In this document: piece by piece, positions 20,281 to 29,597 of the stretch
Layout: each line of letters begins with the position of its first letter
Position numbering within the stretch: position 1 is the stretch's first letter
Assembly: GCF_017875315.1 (NCBI RefSeq)
Contig: NZ_JAGGMM010000001.1
Location: 558,001 to 622,000, forward strand
Reading direction: 5' to 3'
Length of the DNA stretch: 64,000 nt
From: Methanomicrobium sp. W14
Lineage (GTDB): Archaea > Halobacteriota > Methanomicrobia > Methanomicrobiales > Methanomicrobiaceae
The notes under the pieces: generated by a model
What the model saw: only the letters and a program-made list of their open reading frames with translations
The model's database searches: none
Told to the model about the DNA's origin: nothing
Program-made: the position numbers and the translations under genes

Positions 20281-20617
20281 TTTTTTATCATTTTAATTTT
20301 TTAATCTGACAGGCAACAACTGTCATATATATTTTTCAGGATTCCGGAACAGAACAGGGCTAAAAATTTTACAGGCATAATCAATAAAAGTTAAAACAAT
20401 ATTTTTGATAATTATCAGTTTTTTGTATTTATTGGTAAATACAAGTGCATACAATTGGTGTTGAAAACCTGATTAAAATGGTACTTTGCATCAAAACACA
20501 ACTTTATTAAGATAATTTTACATAACTAAAGTTAATCAGATTTAAGAAATGGGCATGACCTAAAAACTGTTATGTACAAAACTGGTTGAATCTGAGATGG
20601 TTTTTAAAAGGTGAATC
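20281..20617. promoter_or_regulatory. Leader of the Ni/peptide importer operon, with two palindromes
   Basis: About 340 AT-rich bases without a gene. Two perfect inverted repeats lie close together: tgataattatca (20406-20417) and gtatttattggtaaatac (20425-20442), the latter with 7-base arms around a 4-base centre. They sit about 175-210 bases before the substrate-binding protein start, where a metal or nutrient regulator could bind. No riboswitch was recognised. A T-rich run after 20281 may end the FKBP transcript. Confidence 0.45.
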
Positions 20618-22183
20618 ATGAGAAATCTCTATCTAATTTTGGCTGTATCAGCGTTTGCTGCATCACTTTTTATTTCAGGATGCACTTCCACGACGCAGAC
20701 GGAAAACAGCTCGGACAATATTCTTAAGGTCGGGGATATGTGGGACATATCATCAATAAATCCGGCCACATCAAGTCTATCAGGAGTTCTTGTTACAGAA
20801 AAATCTCTTATCACAGAAACTCTTGTAAGCGCTAACGACAATTTTGAACTTGTGCCCAACCTTGCCGAAAGCTGGGAACAGATCAATGATACCACATGGG
20901 AATTCAAATTAAGAGAAGGGGTAAAGTTCCATAACGGCAGGGAGATGACTGCCAAAGACGTTGTGGTCTCACTTGATGACACAATGGAGCTTTCACCAAG
21001 CACTGCATCTCTTATATCATATGATCATTCGGATGCTGTTGACAATTATACAGTAAGGATATATACGACTGAACTTAATCCGCTTGTCCCCGGTGCTCTG
21101 CACTACCCATGTACTGCAATTGTAAGCCCGGATTCATATGATTCGGACGGAAACTTTGTTAAACCAATAGGAACCGGACCGATGAAATTCAAATCATATG
21201 ATGAGCAGACAGGTGAACTTGTCGTAGACAAGAATACAGACTGGTGGAAAGAGGAACCCGGATTTGACGGCATAGTAATCAAAGGTTATGAAAACTCTGA
21301 AACAAGGGCAATGCTCATTGAAAACGGAGATGTTGATTTTACATGCGACCCTCCGTACAGCGAAGTAAAACGCCTGAATGAAACAGACGGGATACACGTC
21401 GAAATATACAACACACCAAGAATTTACAAGCTTGACGCAAATCTCAAAAATCCGGATATGGCTGACCTCAATATGAGAAAAGCAATCTCATATGCAATCG
21501 ACAGGGACGGTATTGTCAAGAATGTTTTATACGGTGTCGGAAGTTCAGCAGGCGGCGTATTTCTGCCTTCAATGGAATGGGCAAACAAAAGCCTGTCGCC
21601 TTATCCGTATGACCCGCAACTTGCAAAAGAATATCTTGCAAAATCCGGCTGGACTGATTCAGACGGAGACGGAATTCTTGACAAAGACGGAGAAAAACTT
21701 AAACTAAGACTCTTCACGTACACCGAACGTCCCGGGCTTTCACCAATGCTTGAAGCGATATCTGCAAACCTGAGAGACATAGGTTTTGAGGTTGACGAGA
21801 CGGCAATGGAATACAGTTCCCTGTCTTCAGTAATGTCTGATGACAACTGGGACCTGTACCTGTCCGCACCGACCCTTGCATTTGTACCTGACCCTGAATA
21901 TGTGCTTAAAAGCTGGTATACAACAAACGGGACATCCAACAAGGCAGGATACAGTAATCCGGCCGTTGATAAAATGATCGAAGAAGGTCACCATATAAAC
22001 GATGTTAATGAGCGTTATGATCATTTCGGTAAAATCGAGGGGATTGTCTATAACGATCTCCCTACGATAAACGTCGCCTATTACGGCGTAGCTGTTGTTA
22101 TGAAGGACAATGTGAACGGCTACAGGTTTGATCCTACTGCCCATGACTACAGAATTGATCCGTTTATGATAATTTCATCATAA
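20618..22183 (+). CDS. Nickel/peptide-type ABC importer, substrate-binding lipoprotein
   Basis: Extracytoplasmic solute receptor of the SBP_bac_5 (DppA/NikA) family, 521 residues. The signal peptide ends in the lipobox LFISGC (Cys about residue 22). Family motifs include NLAESWEQINDTTWEFKLRE, VKFHNGREMTAKDV and MRKAISYAIDRDGIVKNVLYG. It heads an operon with a methyltransferase, two permeases and two ATPases. Sequence alone does not separate nickel chelates from peptides as ligand; nickel is attractive in a methanogen but is an inference. Confidence 0.88.
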   Translation: MRNLYLILAVSAFAASLFISGCTSTTQTENSSDNILKVGDMWDISSINPATSSLSGVLVTEKSLITETLVSANDNFELVPNLAESWEQINDTTWEFKLREGVKFHNGREMTAKDVVVSLDDTMELSPSTASLISYDHSDAVDNYTVRIYTTELNPLVPGALHYPCTAIVSPDSYDSDGNFVKPIGTGPMKFKSYDEQTGELVVDKNTDWWKEEPGFDGIVIKGYENSETRAMLIENGDVDFTCDPPYSEVKRLNETDGIHVEIYNTPRIYKLDANLKNPDMADLNMRKAISYAIDRDGIVKNVLYGVGSSAGGVFLPSMEWANKSLSPYPYDPQLAKEYLAKSGWTDSDGDGILDKDGEKLKLRLFTYTERPGLSPMLEAISANLRDIGFEVDETAMEYSSLSSVMSDDNWDLYLSAPTLAFVPDPEYVLKSWYTTNGTSNKAGYSNPAVDKMIEEGHHINDVNERYDHFGKIEGIVYNDLPTINVAYYGVAVVMKDNVNGYRFDPTAHDYRIDPFMIISS

Positions 22184-22215
22184 CTTTTTTTGAAGAATAA
22201 TCCTGTGGTGAAAAT

Positions 22216-22983
22216 ATGGATGACATATCAATAAAATCAGAAATTGAAAATTCATGGAACACTGAAGCGGACTATTACGATTCACGTGTATCGCACGGTG
22301 TCCTGACAGGCGAAGAGAAACAGATGTGGATAAAGGCCTTTGAATCCGTTCTTCCAAAAAGCAGCCCTCCCCTCAAAATTCTTGACGTCGGCTGCGGTAC
22401 CGGTGCAATGGGCCTGCTTTTGTCTGAAATGGGCCACGAAGTGACAGGAATTGATCTCTCGGTAAATATGATGAGTGTAGGCAAAAAAAAGGCGAAAAAA
22501 TTCAATTCCAAAATGATTTTTCAAAAAGGTGATGCTGAAAATCCACCTTTTGAAGACAACACTTTCGATGGTGTCGTAAACCGCCACCTTCTCTGGACTC
22601 TGCCTCACCCAGATACGGCCCTGAAAAACTGGTGCAGGGTAATTAAACCCAAAGGCAGGGTTTTTGTAATTGACGGGGTCTGGAACGACCAGAAAATCTC
22701 CACCCGGATGAAAATGAAAATAGGCCTTTCTCTTGAGAACCTAATCGAGAGAAGCCCACACGGGGAAAGCCTTTACAGCAAAAATCTTAATGAATCCCTC
22801 CCAAACTGCGGCGGCGTACCTGAGGATAAAGCTAAGGAGTACTTCTCAAATGCAGGTCTTTCGGATATTAAAGTTATTGACCTTTCCCATATACGCAGAA
22901 ACCAGAGAAAACGCCTTGAGTGGTATGAAAGACTGTACACATCATTGAGTTATTATTTGATCTGCGGTGAGAAAAGAGGCTGA
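22216..22983 (+). CDS. Class I SAM-dependent methyltransferase inside the ABC importer operon
   Basis: Soluble methyltransferase of 255 residues. The SAM-binding motif ILDVGCGTGAMGLLLSE lies near residues 55-71, followed by GHEVTGIDLSVNMM (acidic motif II) and GDAENPPFEDNTFDGVVNRH. The C-terminal part (LSHIRRNQRKRLEWYERLY) is not typical of quinone or rRNA enzymes I know. It begins 32 bases after the substrate-binding gene and is followed almost directly by the first permease, so it is co-transcribed. Its substrate could be a metal-chelating or transported compound. Confidence 0.82.
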   Translation: MDDISIKSEIENSWNTEADYYDSRVSHGVLTGEEKQMWIKAFESVLPKSSPPLKILDVGCGTGAMGLLLSEMGHEVTGIDLSVNMMSVGKKKAKKFNSKMIFQKGDAENPPFEDNTFDGVVNRHLLWTLPHPDTALKNWCRVIKPKGRVFVIDGVWNDQKISTRMKMKIGLSLENLIERSPHGESLYSKNLNESLPNCGGVPEDKAKEYFSNAGLSDIKVIDLSHIRRNQRKRLEWYERLYTSLSYYLICGEKRG

Positions 22984-22987
22984 AAAC

Positions 22988-23929
22988 ATGCACTACTATA
23001 TAATTAAGAGAACATGCTATCTCATCCTGACTCTTTTGGTAGCATCTGTTTTCACTTTTGTAGTAGTAAATGCAATACCCGGGGAACCGGCTTTAGTCCT
23101 GACACAGCACCTGTTTATAGGATTTGATGAGGCAGCATCACCTGAACTTGTGTCAGACGTATCAGAACGTTTCGATCTTGACAAACCGCTGCTGCAGCAG
23201 TACACAGACTGGATATGGGGAATTTTGCACGGAGACCCCGGAAAATCCATACTGTTTAACAAGCCCGTAATAAAACTGCTTGCTTTGTCAGTGCCTCCTA
23301 CAATAATCCTGACCACATTTTCCATGCTGTTTGCAGTCGCAACAGGTCTTTGCCTGGGAATTTACTCGGCAGTCCGCCAGAACAGGATAAGCGACCACAT
23401 TATTCGTGCATTGACAGTCTTTTCAGTGTCAATGCCAGGATTCTGGGTTGCTGTCATGCTTATCCTTGTTTTCAGCGTATGGTTAAAGCTGACGCCGGTT
23501 GCAGGCTATGGCGGAACACAGTACATTATTCTTCCTGCAATAGCTCTTGGTCTTCACACAATGGCTTCAGTCACACGAATAATGCGTACAAGCCTCATTG
23601 AAACACTGGACAAACCATATGTAGTCTTTGCACGCGCAAAGGGACTCCCTGCAGGAAAAGTGCTTTTCAGCCACGCTTTTAAAAATGCAGTCCTTCCTGT
23701 GCTCACTGTAATAGGGATGTCATATGGTGCACTGCTTGCCGGGTCTGTTGTAATAGAAACAATATTTGCATGGCCCGGTGTCGGTGCTCTTTTGATGAAA
23801 GCTGTATCTGCACGCGATACAGTTCTTATCGAAAGCACTATTATGGTTATTGTATTTATGTTTTTGGTCGTAAACTTTGTAATAGATATTTTATATCACG
23901 TAATTGACCCGAGGATAAACTATGAGTGA
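22988..23929 (+). CDS. ABC importer permease (DppB/NikB type)
   Basis: Membrane permease with six hydrophobic helices, 313 residues from the chosen start. The family N-terminus YYIIKRTCYLILTLLVASVF and the sequence FDLDKPLLQQYTDWIWGILHGD are typical of NikB/DppB. The EAA cytoplasmic loop is FARAKGLPAGKVLFSHAFKN. The frame also opens at 22967, but the ATG at 22988 follows the purine-rich gagg site and gives the normal N-terminus. It overlaps the next gene by 8 bases. Confidence 0.9.
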   Translation: MHYYIIKRTCYLILTLLVASVFTFVVVNAIPGEPALVLTQHLFIGFDEAASPELVSDVSERFDLDKPLLQQYTDWIWGILHGDPGKSILFNKPVIKLLALSVPPTIILTTFSMLFAVATGLCLGIYSAVRQNRISDHIIRALTVFSVSMPGFWVAVMLILVFSVWLKLTPVAGYGGTQYIILPAIALGLHTMASVTRIMRTSLIETLDKPYVVFARAKGLPAGKVLFSHAFKNAVLPVLTVIGMSYGALLAGSVVIETIFAWPGVGALLMKAVSARDTVLIESTIMVIVFMFLVVNFVIDILYHVIDPRINYE

Positions 23930-24833
23930 ATATCCCGGAAAAAAAAGAAAAAAAGATTTAACCTGTTATTTTAATCTGGATGAAGTAAAAAAATCGGACT
24001 GGTACTTCAGACTGAAAAAGCGCCGGGGTCTCCAGATTGTATTCGTCCTGATTGGAGTTTTGATTCTTTTAAGTGCCATAGCGCCGTATCTTGCTCCGCA
24101 GGACCCAAATGCCGCTGACCTTTACAGCAAAAACCTCGGCCCTTCACCGGGGCATATATCTGGGACAGACTACCTCGGACGGGACCTGTTCAGCCGTGTA
24201 GTCTTCGGACTTCAGACCTCAATGAAAATAGCCCTTACGACAGTTGCATTATCGTTTGTCATCGGCGTTGCAGTAGGAAGCTACTCCGGGTACAAAGGCG
24301 GTCTTGCCGACAATATAATCGCCAGAATCATTGACGTTTTTCTTGCTTTTCCGACTGTTATCCTTGCACTTGCACTTATAGCTCTTATAGGACCGGGAAT
24401 TCTGAACATGGTGGTTATGCTTTCAGTTGTCCAGTGGGCATCCCTCGCACGTCTTATGAGAGGTCAGGTCCTGCATGAAAAAAACCAGGAATATGTGTTA
24501 TCAGCACGTGCTTTTGGGTTCTCTGATTATTGGATTCTGACAAGGCATATTATCCCCAACTGTGTTATGCCTGTTGTTGTTCTCGCGACAATGGACATCG
24601 GTCATACAGTCCTTATGATATCGACACTTTCGTTTCTCGGCATGGGTATCCCATCTACAATCCCGGAATGGGGCTCTATGATAAGTTCAGGAATTTCATA
24701 TATGCGTATAGCTCCTTTAAACGTAATTGTTCCGGGTATCGCAATAACGATTGTGACCCTTCTGTTCAACACGGCAGGCGAAGGCATACGTGACATAACA
24801 GATCCGAAATCAGACGGAGAAGGGTCGCTATGA
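23922..24833 (+). CDS. ABC importer permease (DppC/NikC type)
   Basis: Second permease of the importer, 303 residues. It has a basic N-terminal extension of about 35 residues, then GVLILLSAIAPYLAPQDPNA and GTDYLGRDLFSRVVFGLQTS, the family hallmark. The EAA loop is LSARAFGFSDYWILTRHIIPN. Its stop overlaps the next start (ATGA-type, 4 bases), so the two are translationally coupled. Confidence 0.92.
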   Translation: MSEYPGKKRKKDLTCYFNLDEVKKSDWYFRLKKRRGLQIVFVLIGVLILLSAIAPYLAPQDPNAADLYSKNLGPSPGHISGTDYLGRDLFSRVVFGLQTSMKIALTTVALSFVIGVAVGSYSGYKGGLADNIIARIIDVFLAFPTVILALALIALIGPGILNMVVMLSVVQWASLARLMRGQVLHEKNQEYVLSARAFGFSDYWILTRHIIPNCVMPVVVLATMDIGHTVLMISTLSFLGMGIPSTIPEWGSMISSGISYMRIAPLNVIVPGIAITIVTLLFNTAGEGIRDITDPKSDGEGSL

Positions 24834-25810
24834 AGCACGCCTCAAAAAATTCCGGGTATATTCTTGAAGTATGCGGACTTAACGTTACATTCAACACGAA
24901 AAGAGGTCCTTTAAGGGTATCACAGAATATAAATTTCAAAATACGCAAAGGCGAGATCTGTGTTCTGGTTGGTGAGACCGGGTCAGGAAAGTCGGTCATA
25001 GGTCAGGCTATTCTTCATCTCCTGCCTCCCGGTGCAGTCGTCAGTGGAAGTATAAAATATAAAGGAAATGAAATTCTCTCCCTTTCTGAGAAAAAATATT
25101 CCAGACTCCGGGGAAAGGAAATTTCACTTATACCGCAGAACCCGTCAGGCTCCCTTGACCCTGTCATGAAATGCTCAGACCAGATTTCCGAAGTCCTTGA
25201 GTACGTAAGAAAAATCCCTCATAATATGCACCATGAAAAGGTCATGGACATACTGCTGAAAACCGGTTTTTCAAACCCTTCATCAGTCGCGGAATCTTAC
25301 CCCCATGAACTGTCCGGAGGCATGCGGCAAAGGGTTGCGGCAGGAATAGCACTTTCATCAGAACCTCATTTTCTTGTAGCGGATGAACCAACCAGGGGAC
25401 TGGACTATGAAGCATGGAAATATGCCATCAGGATGTTTACCGGTTTGAAAGATAAACAATATGATTCAATCCTTCTGATAACCCATGACCTGGGACTTGC
25501 CCGTGCAGTAGGAGATATAATAGGAGTTATGTATTCTGGAGAAATAATCGAATTCGGGAACTGTAAAGAAATACTGGACAACCCGGACCATCCGTATACA
25601 AAAGGACTTGTTGCAGCCCTCCCTGAAAACGGAATGAACGCGATGCCCGGAATGTGCCCCGGATTTGACAGCCTCCCGAAAGGATGTTATTTTTATGAAC
25701 GCTGTAATAATAAATGCGAAGCCGGCAAAAATAAACATCCTGACCTGAAAACGCAGGATTCCCGCGAAAACGAAAAGAGGTGTGTCAGATGCCACAGGTC
25801 CTTGAAGTGA
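24830..25810 (+). CDS. ABC importer ATPase (DppD/NikD type)
   Basis: ATP-hydrolysing subunit, 326 residues. Walker A is GETGSGKSVIGQ, the signature is ELSGGMRQRVAAG, Walker B is HFLVADEPTRGLD, and the switch His is in LITHDLGLA. The C-terminal oligopeptide/nickel extension (after HPYTKGLVAALPENG) has a Cys cluster CPGF...GCYF..RCNNKCEAG, as in other members. It overlaps the second ATPase gene by 22 bases. Confidence 0.92.
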   Translation: MKHASKNSGYILEVCGLNVTFNTKRGPLRVSQNINFKIRKGEICVLVGETGSGKSVIGQAILHLLPPGAVVSGSIKYKGNEILSLSEKKYSRLRGKEISLIPQNPSGSLDPVMKCSDQISEVLEYVRKIPHNMHHEKVMDILLKTGFSNPSSVAESYPHELSGGMRQRVAAGIALSSEPHFLVADEPTRGLDYEAWKYAIRMFTGLKDKQYDSILLITHDLGLARAVGDIIGVMYSGEIIEFGNCKEILDNPDHPYTKGLVAALPENGMNAMPGMCPGFDSLPKGCYFYERCNNKCEAGKNKHPDLKTQDSRENEKRCVRCHRSLK

Positions 25811-26520
25811 ATAATCTATACAAGACATATGGTCACGGGGATATCTTCCGCGATGTTACTTTCAGTCTTGAAGGCGGAGAGACTCTCGGGATATTCGGTA
25901 TGAGCGGATGCGGAAAGTCAACACTTGGGAGATGTATAACCGGGCTTGACAAAAAGTTCAAAGGTGAAGTCTTTTTTGAAGGAAAAAGCATAAAGGAACT
26001 TTCCAAAAAGAAAAACGGTCTTAAAAGAGCCCTTGTGCAGATGATATTCCAGCACCCGGAGATATCCTTTGACCCTAAAAAAACTGTTGCAGAAGCCATA
26101 ACAGAACCTGTGTACTATCATTTCGGGAGAAAGCCTAAAGAAGTCTTCAAAGAGCTTTACCCGCTTATAGAAGCCGTCGGATTAAAACCGGAACAGCTTT
26201 ACTGCTATCCTGACCAGCTCTCCGGCGGAGAAATCCAGCGGGCGATGATGGTAAAAATATATTCCTTATCTCCAAAACTGGTTGTTGCCGACGAACCTAC
26301 TTCAATGCTTGATATGTCGGTTCAGGCGCAGGTGCTAAACCTTATGAAATCCCTCCAGGAAAAGAGGCAAAATGCGTGCATCTTCATCTCTCATGACCCC
26401 GGGGTCATGCAGCTTATGTGTGACAGGGTGGCAATACTTGAAAAAGGGAATTTCATGATACTAAATAAACCGGAATACAAAAGTTACCTGGACAAATTCA
26501 ATAAAAAATTTGAGATTTAA
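25789..26520 (+). CDS. ABC importer ATPase (DppF/NikE type)
   Basis: Second ATPase of the importer, 243 residues. Walker A is GMSGCGKSTLGR, the signature is LSGGEIQRAMM and Walker B is LVVADEPTSMLD. It lacks the C-terminal Cys-rich extension of its partner, as in NikE. The frame opens at a GTG (25780), but the ATG at 25789 is preceded by gagg and gives MPQVLEVNNLYKTYG, the usual start. It is the last gene of the importer operon. Confidence 0.92.
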   Translation: MPQVLEVNNLYKTYGHGDIFRDVTFSLEGGETLGIFGMSGCGKSTLGRCITGLDKKFKGEVFFEGKSIKELSKKKNGLKRALVQMIFQHPEISFDPKKTVAEAITEPVYYHFGRKPKEVFKELYPLIEAVGLKPEQLYCYPDQLSGGEIQRAMMVKIYSLSPKLVVADEPTSMLDMSVQAQVLNLMKSLQEKRQNACIFISHDPGVMQLMCDRVAILEKGNFMILNKPEYKSYLDKFNKKFEI

Positions 26521-26666
26521 ATGTTATTCTTATTTTTTTAGTTTATCTACAGATTATTCCCCTGTAAAATGGAGGAGATAATGCAACAGTTGACAGCTTA
26601 AATTATATTATTACGACATCAGAAACAATTCACTTTGACTGCCGGCAAAAAAATGTATTTATAAAT

Positions 26667-27908
26667 TTACTCTTCTGCAAAGATGTTGAATATCTGATCA
26701 GAACCTGTGTCCGAAAGACGCTTTCTTTCTGTCGGCTCTTCAACAAGAGACAGAATAGGAAGGTCGAGGTTTACACCAGGTTCATATCCAAACATATCCT
26801 GCATCTCAAGCTGCAGGGCATGCATATACAGTGCGTTTGGAATATCCATTGCACAAAGCTCCTGGCACTGTCCACAGTTTACGCAGGAATCTGCAATATG
26901 CGAGTAGCGTATCAGGTGGAACATGAACGGAGGGTTGACAACTCCGGACTCAACGAGATACGGCTTCTTTGTGGAGCACTCCACACAGTAGCATATCGGG
27001 CAGTTCTCAATGCACTGGTAGCACTTTATGCAGCGTGAGGTCTGGTCCATTATGAAATTAAGGCGGTCTTTGCCGTTTCCAAGTTTTTCAAACTGTGCGT
27101 CACGGCATTTGTCACCGAGCTTAAGCATGGCATTCTCAACTTTGCCACGGATAGTTGTTGCAGGACCTTCAGGTGCGGCTGTCTCGATTGCCTTTCCGGC
27201 TGCCTTTGTGACAAGGTCGGCACCTTTGTCTGAACAGACTTCGATAAATGTAGCTTTCCCGGATTTGTCACCGATAACTCCCCAGTTACCACATGCAAGG
27301 TCACACTGGCGCGGAATTTTTGTCTTGCAGCGCTGGCAGTTCAGACGGCGTCCGTAACCTTCCTCTTCAAGTTCGTCTATCTTGATTCCCTTGTGTTCAC
27401 CGTCTTTTGTAATTACAATGAACTGACCCTTATCTATCTCTTCTTTTGCGATATCATCGGGGTTTAGGCCAAACTTCTCCTGGATCATCTCGCGGGCCAT
27501 GATTGGGCTGACTGAGCCACCGCAGTTAAGGCCTATTGTTATGATGTTGTCAAGATTGACCTGCTGTCTTTTTGCAAGTTCATAAAGTGCTTTCGCATCG
27601 CAGCCTTTCATTGTAACTGCTATCTTCATGTTCCTTGCGCCGTCAAAGTACTTCTTTATGAGTTTCGGCATGAGGAGCGTACCACAGTGAAGTGATCCTG
27701 CACACTCTGCAATCTTCTCAGGGTCTGTTATCAGAACAGGCTGTGCATCGTAGAGGTCAACACCTTTTTTCACTGCAAGAACTGCGTCTACTGAACCACT
27801 TTCAAGTGCAAACTTAAGAAGTGAAGTTACTGCTCCACCACACTCTCCTCTCTTGAGCGCTTCTTCATCTTTTGCCCATGCCCAGAGCATATCTCCTTTA
27901 GCTACCAT
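26667..27908 (-). CDS. fdhB: F420-dependent formate dehydrogenase, beta subunit (FrhB/FdhB family)
   Basis: F420-binding iron-sulfur flavoprotein subunit, 413 residues. The N-terminal FrhB domain begins RGECGGAVTSLLKFALE. The C-terminal part has two 4Fe-4S sites, CIKCYQCIENCPICYC (about residue 294 on) and CVNCGQCQELCAMDIP (about 345-360); another Cys cluster occurs at LNCQRCKTKIPRQC. FAD and F420 binding are expected for the family. It follows the fdhA-like gene after 2 bases on the same strand. The pair would exchange electrons between formate (or another donor), F420 and heterodisulfide reductase. Confidence 0.9.
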   Translation of the reverse strand: MVAKGDMLWAWAKDEEALKRGECGGAVTSLLKFALESGSVDAVLAVKKGVDLYDAQPVLITDPEKIAECAGSLHCGTLLMPKLIKKYFDGARNMKIAVTMKGCDAKALYELAKRQQVNLDNIITIGLNCGGSVSPIMAREMIQEKFGLNPDDIAKEEIDKGQFIVITKDGEHKGIKIDELEEEGYGRRLNCQRCKTKIPRQCDLACGNWGVIGDKSGKATFIEVCSDKGADLVTKAAGKAIETAAPEGPATTIRGKVENAMLKLGDKCRDAQFEKLGNGKDRLNFIMDQTSRCIKCYQCIENCPICYCVECSTKKPYLVESGVVNPPFMFHLIRYSHIADSCVNCGQCQELCAMDIPNALYMHALQLEMQDMFGYEPGVNLDLPILSLVEEPTERKRLSDTGSDQIFNIFAEE

Positions 27909-27910
27909 AT

Positions 27911-29473
27911 TCAGGCCTCCACTTTCTCAATTTTCGCAGCTATAGCCTTCTCGCCAGCCATAAGCATGCATACGCAGGTCTCACCTATGCACATGGACGG
28001 GACGAACACAACCCCTTTCTCCATGTCCTTGGTAATCATCACAGGCATAGTTAGTGATCCATTTTCTGTTGTGATTTTTACTTTATCTCCTGCAAGAATT
28101 TCTTTTTCCTTTGCATCTTCGCTGCTTATCTTGGCAAAGATCTGGGGAACCTCACGCACCAGAGACTTGCAGTTCTCGGAAAGTGTTCCCATACCACCAA
28201 AACCGTGCCAGATTGTTGCACCTGTTGCAAGTGCAAACGGATATCCCTCGGAAGTTGCAACAGCTGTCTCAGAAGCGTCTGCAATAACAGCTTCTTTTTC
28301 AGGAAGCACATATCCGTCTTTTTCCAGTGCCTCAAATGAGAGATCAGAGTATATCGTCTTGAAGATTGACTCTGCAGACTCAAATCCGAAATCGGCACCA
28401 AGTTTTGCTGCAACGTCAGCGATTATCTGCCAGTTTGCCTTTACGTTTTCAGCGGGCTCCTGTGCCTTTCTGACAAGCTGAATACGGCGTTCCGCATTTG
28501 TAACTGTACCGTCGACTTCTGCGAACACTGCTGCAGGAAGAACCACGTCTGCTGCTTTTGCTGTTCCAGTAAGGAATGAGTCCTGTACAACAACAAATTC
28601 TGCATCAAGCGGACCAAGGTCTTCGCCCATAACATAGTATGCCTTAATCGATTCCGCGAATGCATCAGTGTATGGCTTGTCTGCACCGAGAAGAAGAGCG
28701 CCGCGTCCGTTGGACTGTGCAGGAAGAGCGCAGAACACTGCATTTTTGGAGTCTGCAAGTTCTTTTGCAGCCTTTGCAACAGCTGCTTCGGCGGATGTCA
28801 TTCCGATACCGTAAAGAACAACTCCGGCCTGACCTTCAACGAGTCCCGCAGCCTCAGAGATTGCAGCCGCTTCCGCACCGGGTGCAGCCTTGACAAACTC
28901 TGTCGCCATCTTTGCCATAGGGCTTGCATAGTTGTCTATGACGATTACCTTCGCACCTTTGTCTTTTGCATTTGCAATTCTTCTTGCAACGAGCGGGTGT
29001 GACTCGACGATGTTTCCTATTGCAACAATGCAGTCTGCTTTTGCAATTGCCGCAATATTTCCGGCTGAAGCGTCAACGCCGACTGCTGCCGGACTTGTAA
29101 AGTTTTCGGTCTTGAAAACTTCCTTTGCAAGCTTTCCAAGTGCATAAATATCTTCGTTTGTAGCATTTGCCGAAGCTACAACCATTACTTCCTCAGGCTT
29201 GAACGATTTGCACTTGTCTGCAATTACACCAAGTGCCTCTTCCCAAGTCGCCTCTGCAAGTGCATCTCCTTTTTTTATCATAGGAGTTGTAAGCCTTGCC
29301 GGGCTGTTGACAAGTTCATATGCAAAGTGTCCTTTCTGGCAGGTCTTTCCGTCGCATACCGGTGAGCGGTGGAAAGGTGCCGAACCCACAACTTTGCCGT
29401 CTTTCACGACAAGGTTAAAGGAGCAGCCTGTTCCGCAGAAGGGACAGACTGTTGGTACATATTTGAATTCCAT
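27911..29473 (-). CDS. FdhA-like molybdopterin oxidoreductase, short form without the active-site Cys/Sec region
   Basis: Molybdopterin-family protein of 520 residues, against roughly 680-700 for canonical F420-type FdhA. The N-terminal 4Fe-4S motif is intact: CPFCGTGC (Cys 10, 13, 17) and CQKGHF (Cys 45). The segment after FKTENF (about residues 120-145), where FdhA carries the catalytic Cys or Sec, reads TSPAAVGVDASAGNIAA and has no Cys. Later it keeps ESHPLVARRIANAKDKGAK and a C-terminal dinucleotide-binding domain, and ends in a Cys cluster, MCIGETCVCM. It is Ala/Lys-rich, as in strongly expressed proteins. It may be an electron-transfer subunit (as NuoG is) rather than a formate oxidiser. 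Confidence 0.8.
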   Translation of the reverse strand: MEFKYVPTVCPFCGTGCSFNLVVKDGKVVGSAPFHRSPVCDGKTCQKGHFAYELVNSPARLTTPMIKKGDALAEATWEEALGVIADKCKSFKPEEVMVVASANATNEDIYALGKLAKEVFKTENFTSPAAVGVDASAGNIAAIAKADCIVAIGNIVESHPLVARRIANAKDKGAKVIVIDNYASPMAKMATEFVKAAPGAEAAAISEAAGLVEGQAGVVLYGIGMTSAEAAVAKAAKELADSKNAVFCALPAQSNGRGALLLGADKPYTDAFAESIKAYYVMGEDLGPLDAEFVVVQDSFLTGTAKAADVVLPAAVFAEVDGTVTNAERRIQLVRKAQEPAENVKANWQIIADVAAKLGADFGFESAESIFKTIYSDLSFEALEKDGYVLPEKEAVIADASETAVATSEGYPFALATGATIWHGFGGMGTLSENCKSLVREVPQIFAKISSEDAKEKEILAGDKVKITTENGSLTMPVMITKDMEKGVVFVPSMCIGETCVCMLMAGEKAIAAKIEKVEA

Positions 29474-29597
29474 AATCTAAACCTCTAACACAGAAATGTT
29501 TGGTATTTGTGATATATAATAACAATGTTTGGCTTTCCTAAACATACACAATAACGGTGGAAAATATTATATCTGATTGTAGTTTTATAATCAGGAT
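29474..29597. promoter_or_regulatory. Divergent promoter region between fdhA-like and zinc-ribbon genes
   Basis: 124 bases between two divergent starts. On the minus side, tttgtgatatataataac (about 29507-29524) holds a TATA-like box about 40 bases before the fdhA-like ATG. On the plus side, aatattatatctg (about 29563-29575) is a TATA-like element 25-35 bases before the zinc-ribbon ATG. The shared spacer contains tgtttgg (29497) and tgtttggc (29525), which could be related half-sites. Confidence 0.45.

Noticed and set aside
27966-28481. Plus-strand ORF inside the fdhA-like gene
   Set aside because: It is the antisense shadow of an Ala/Lys-rich gene; Ser/Ala bias and no start signal.
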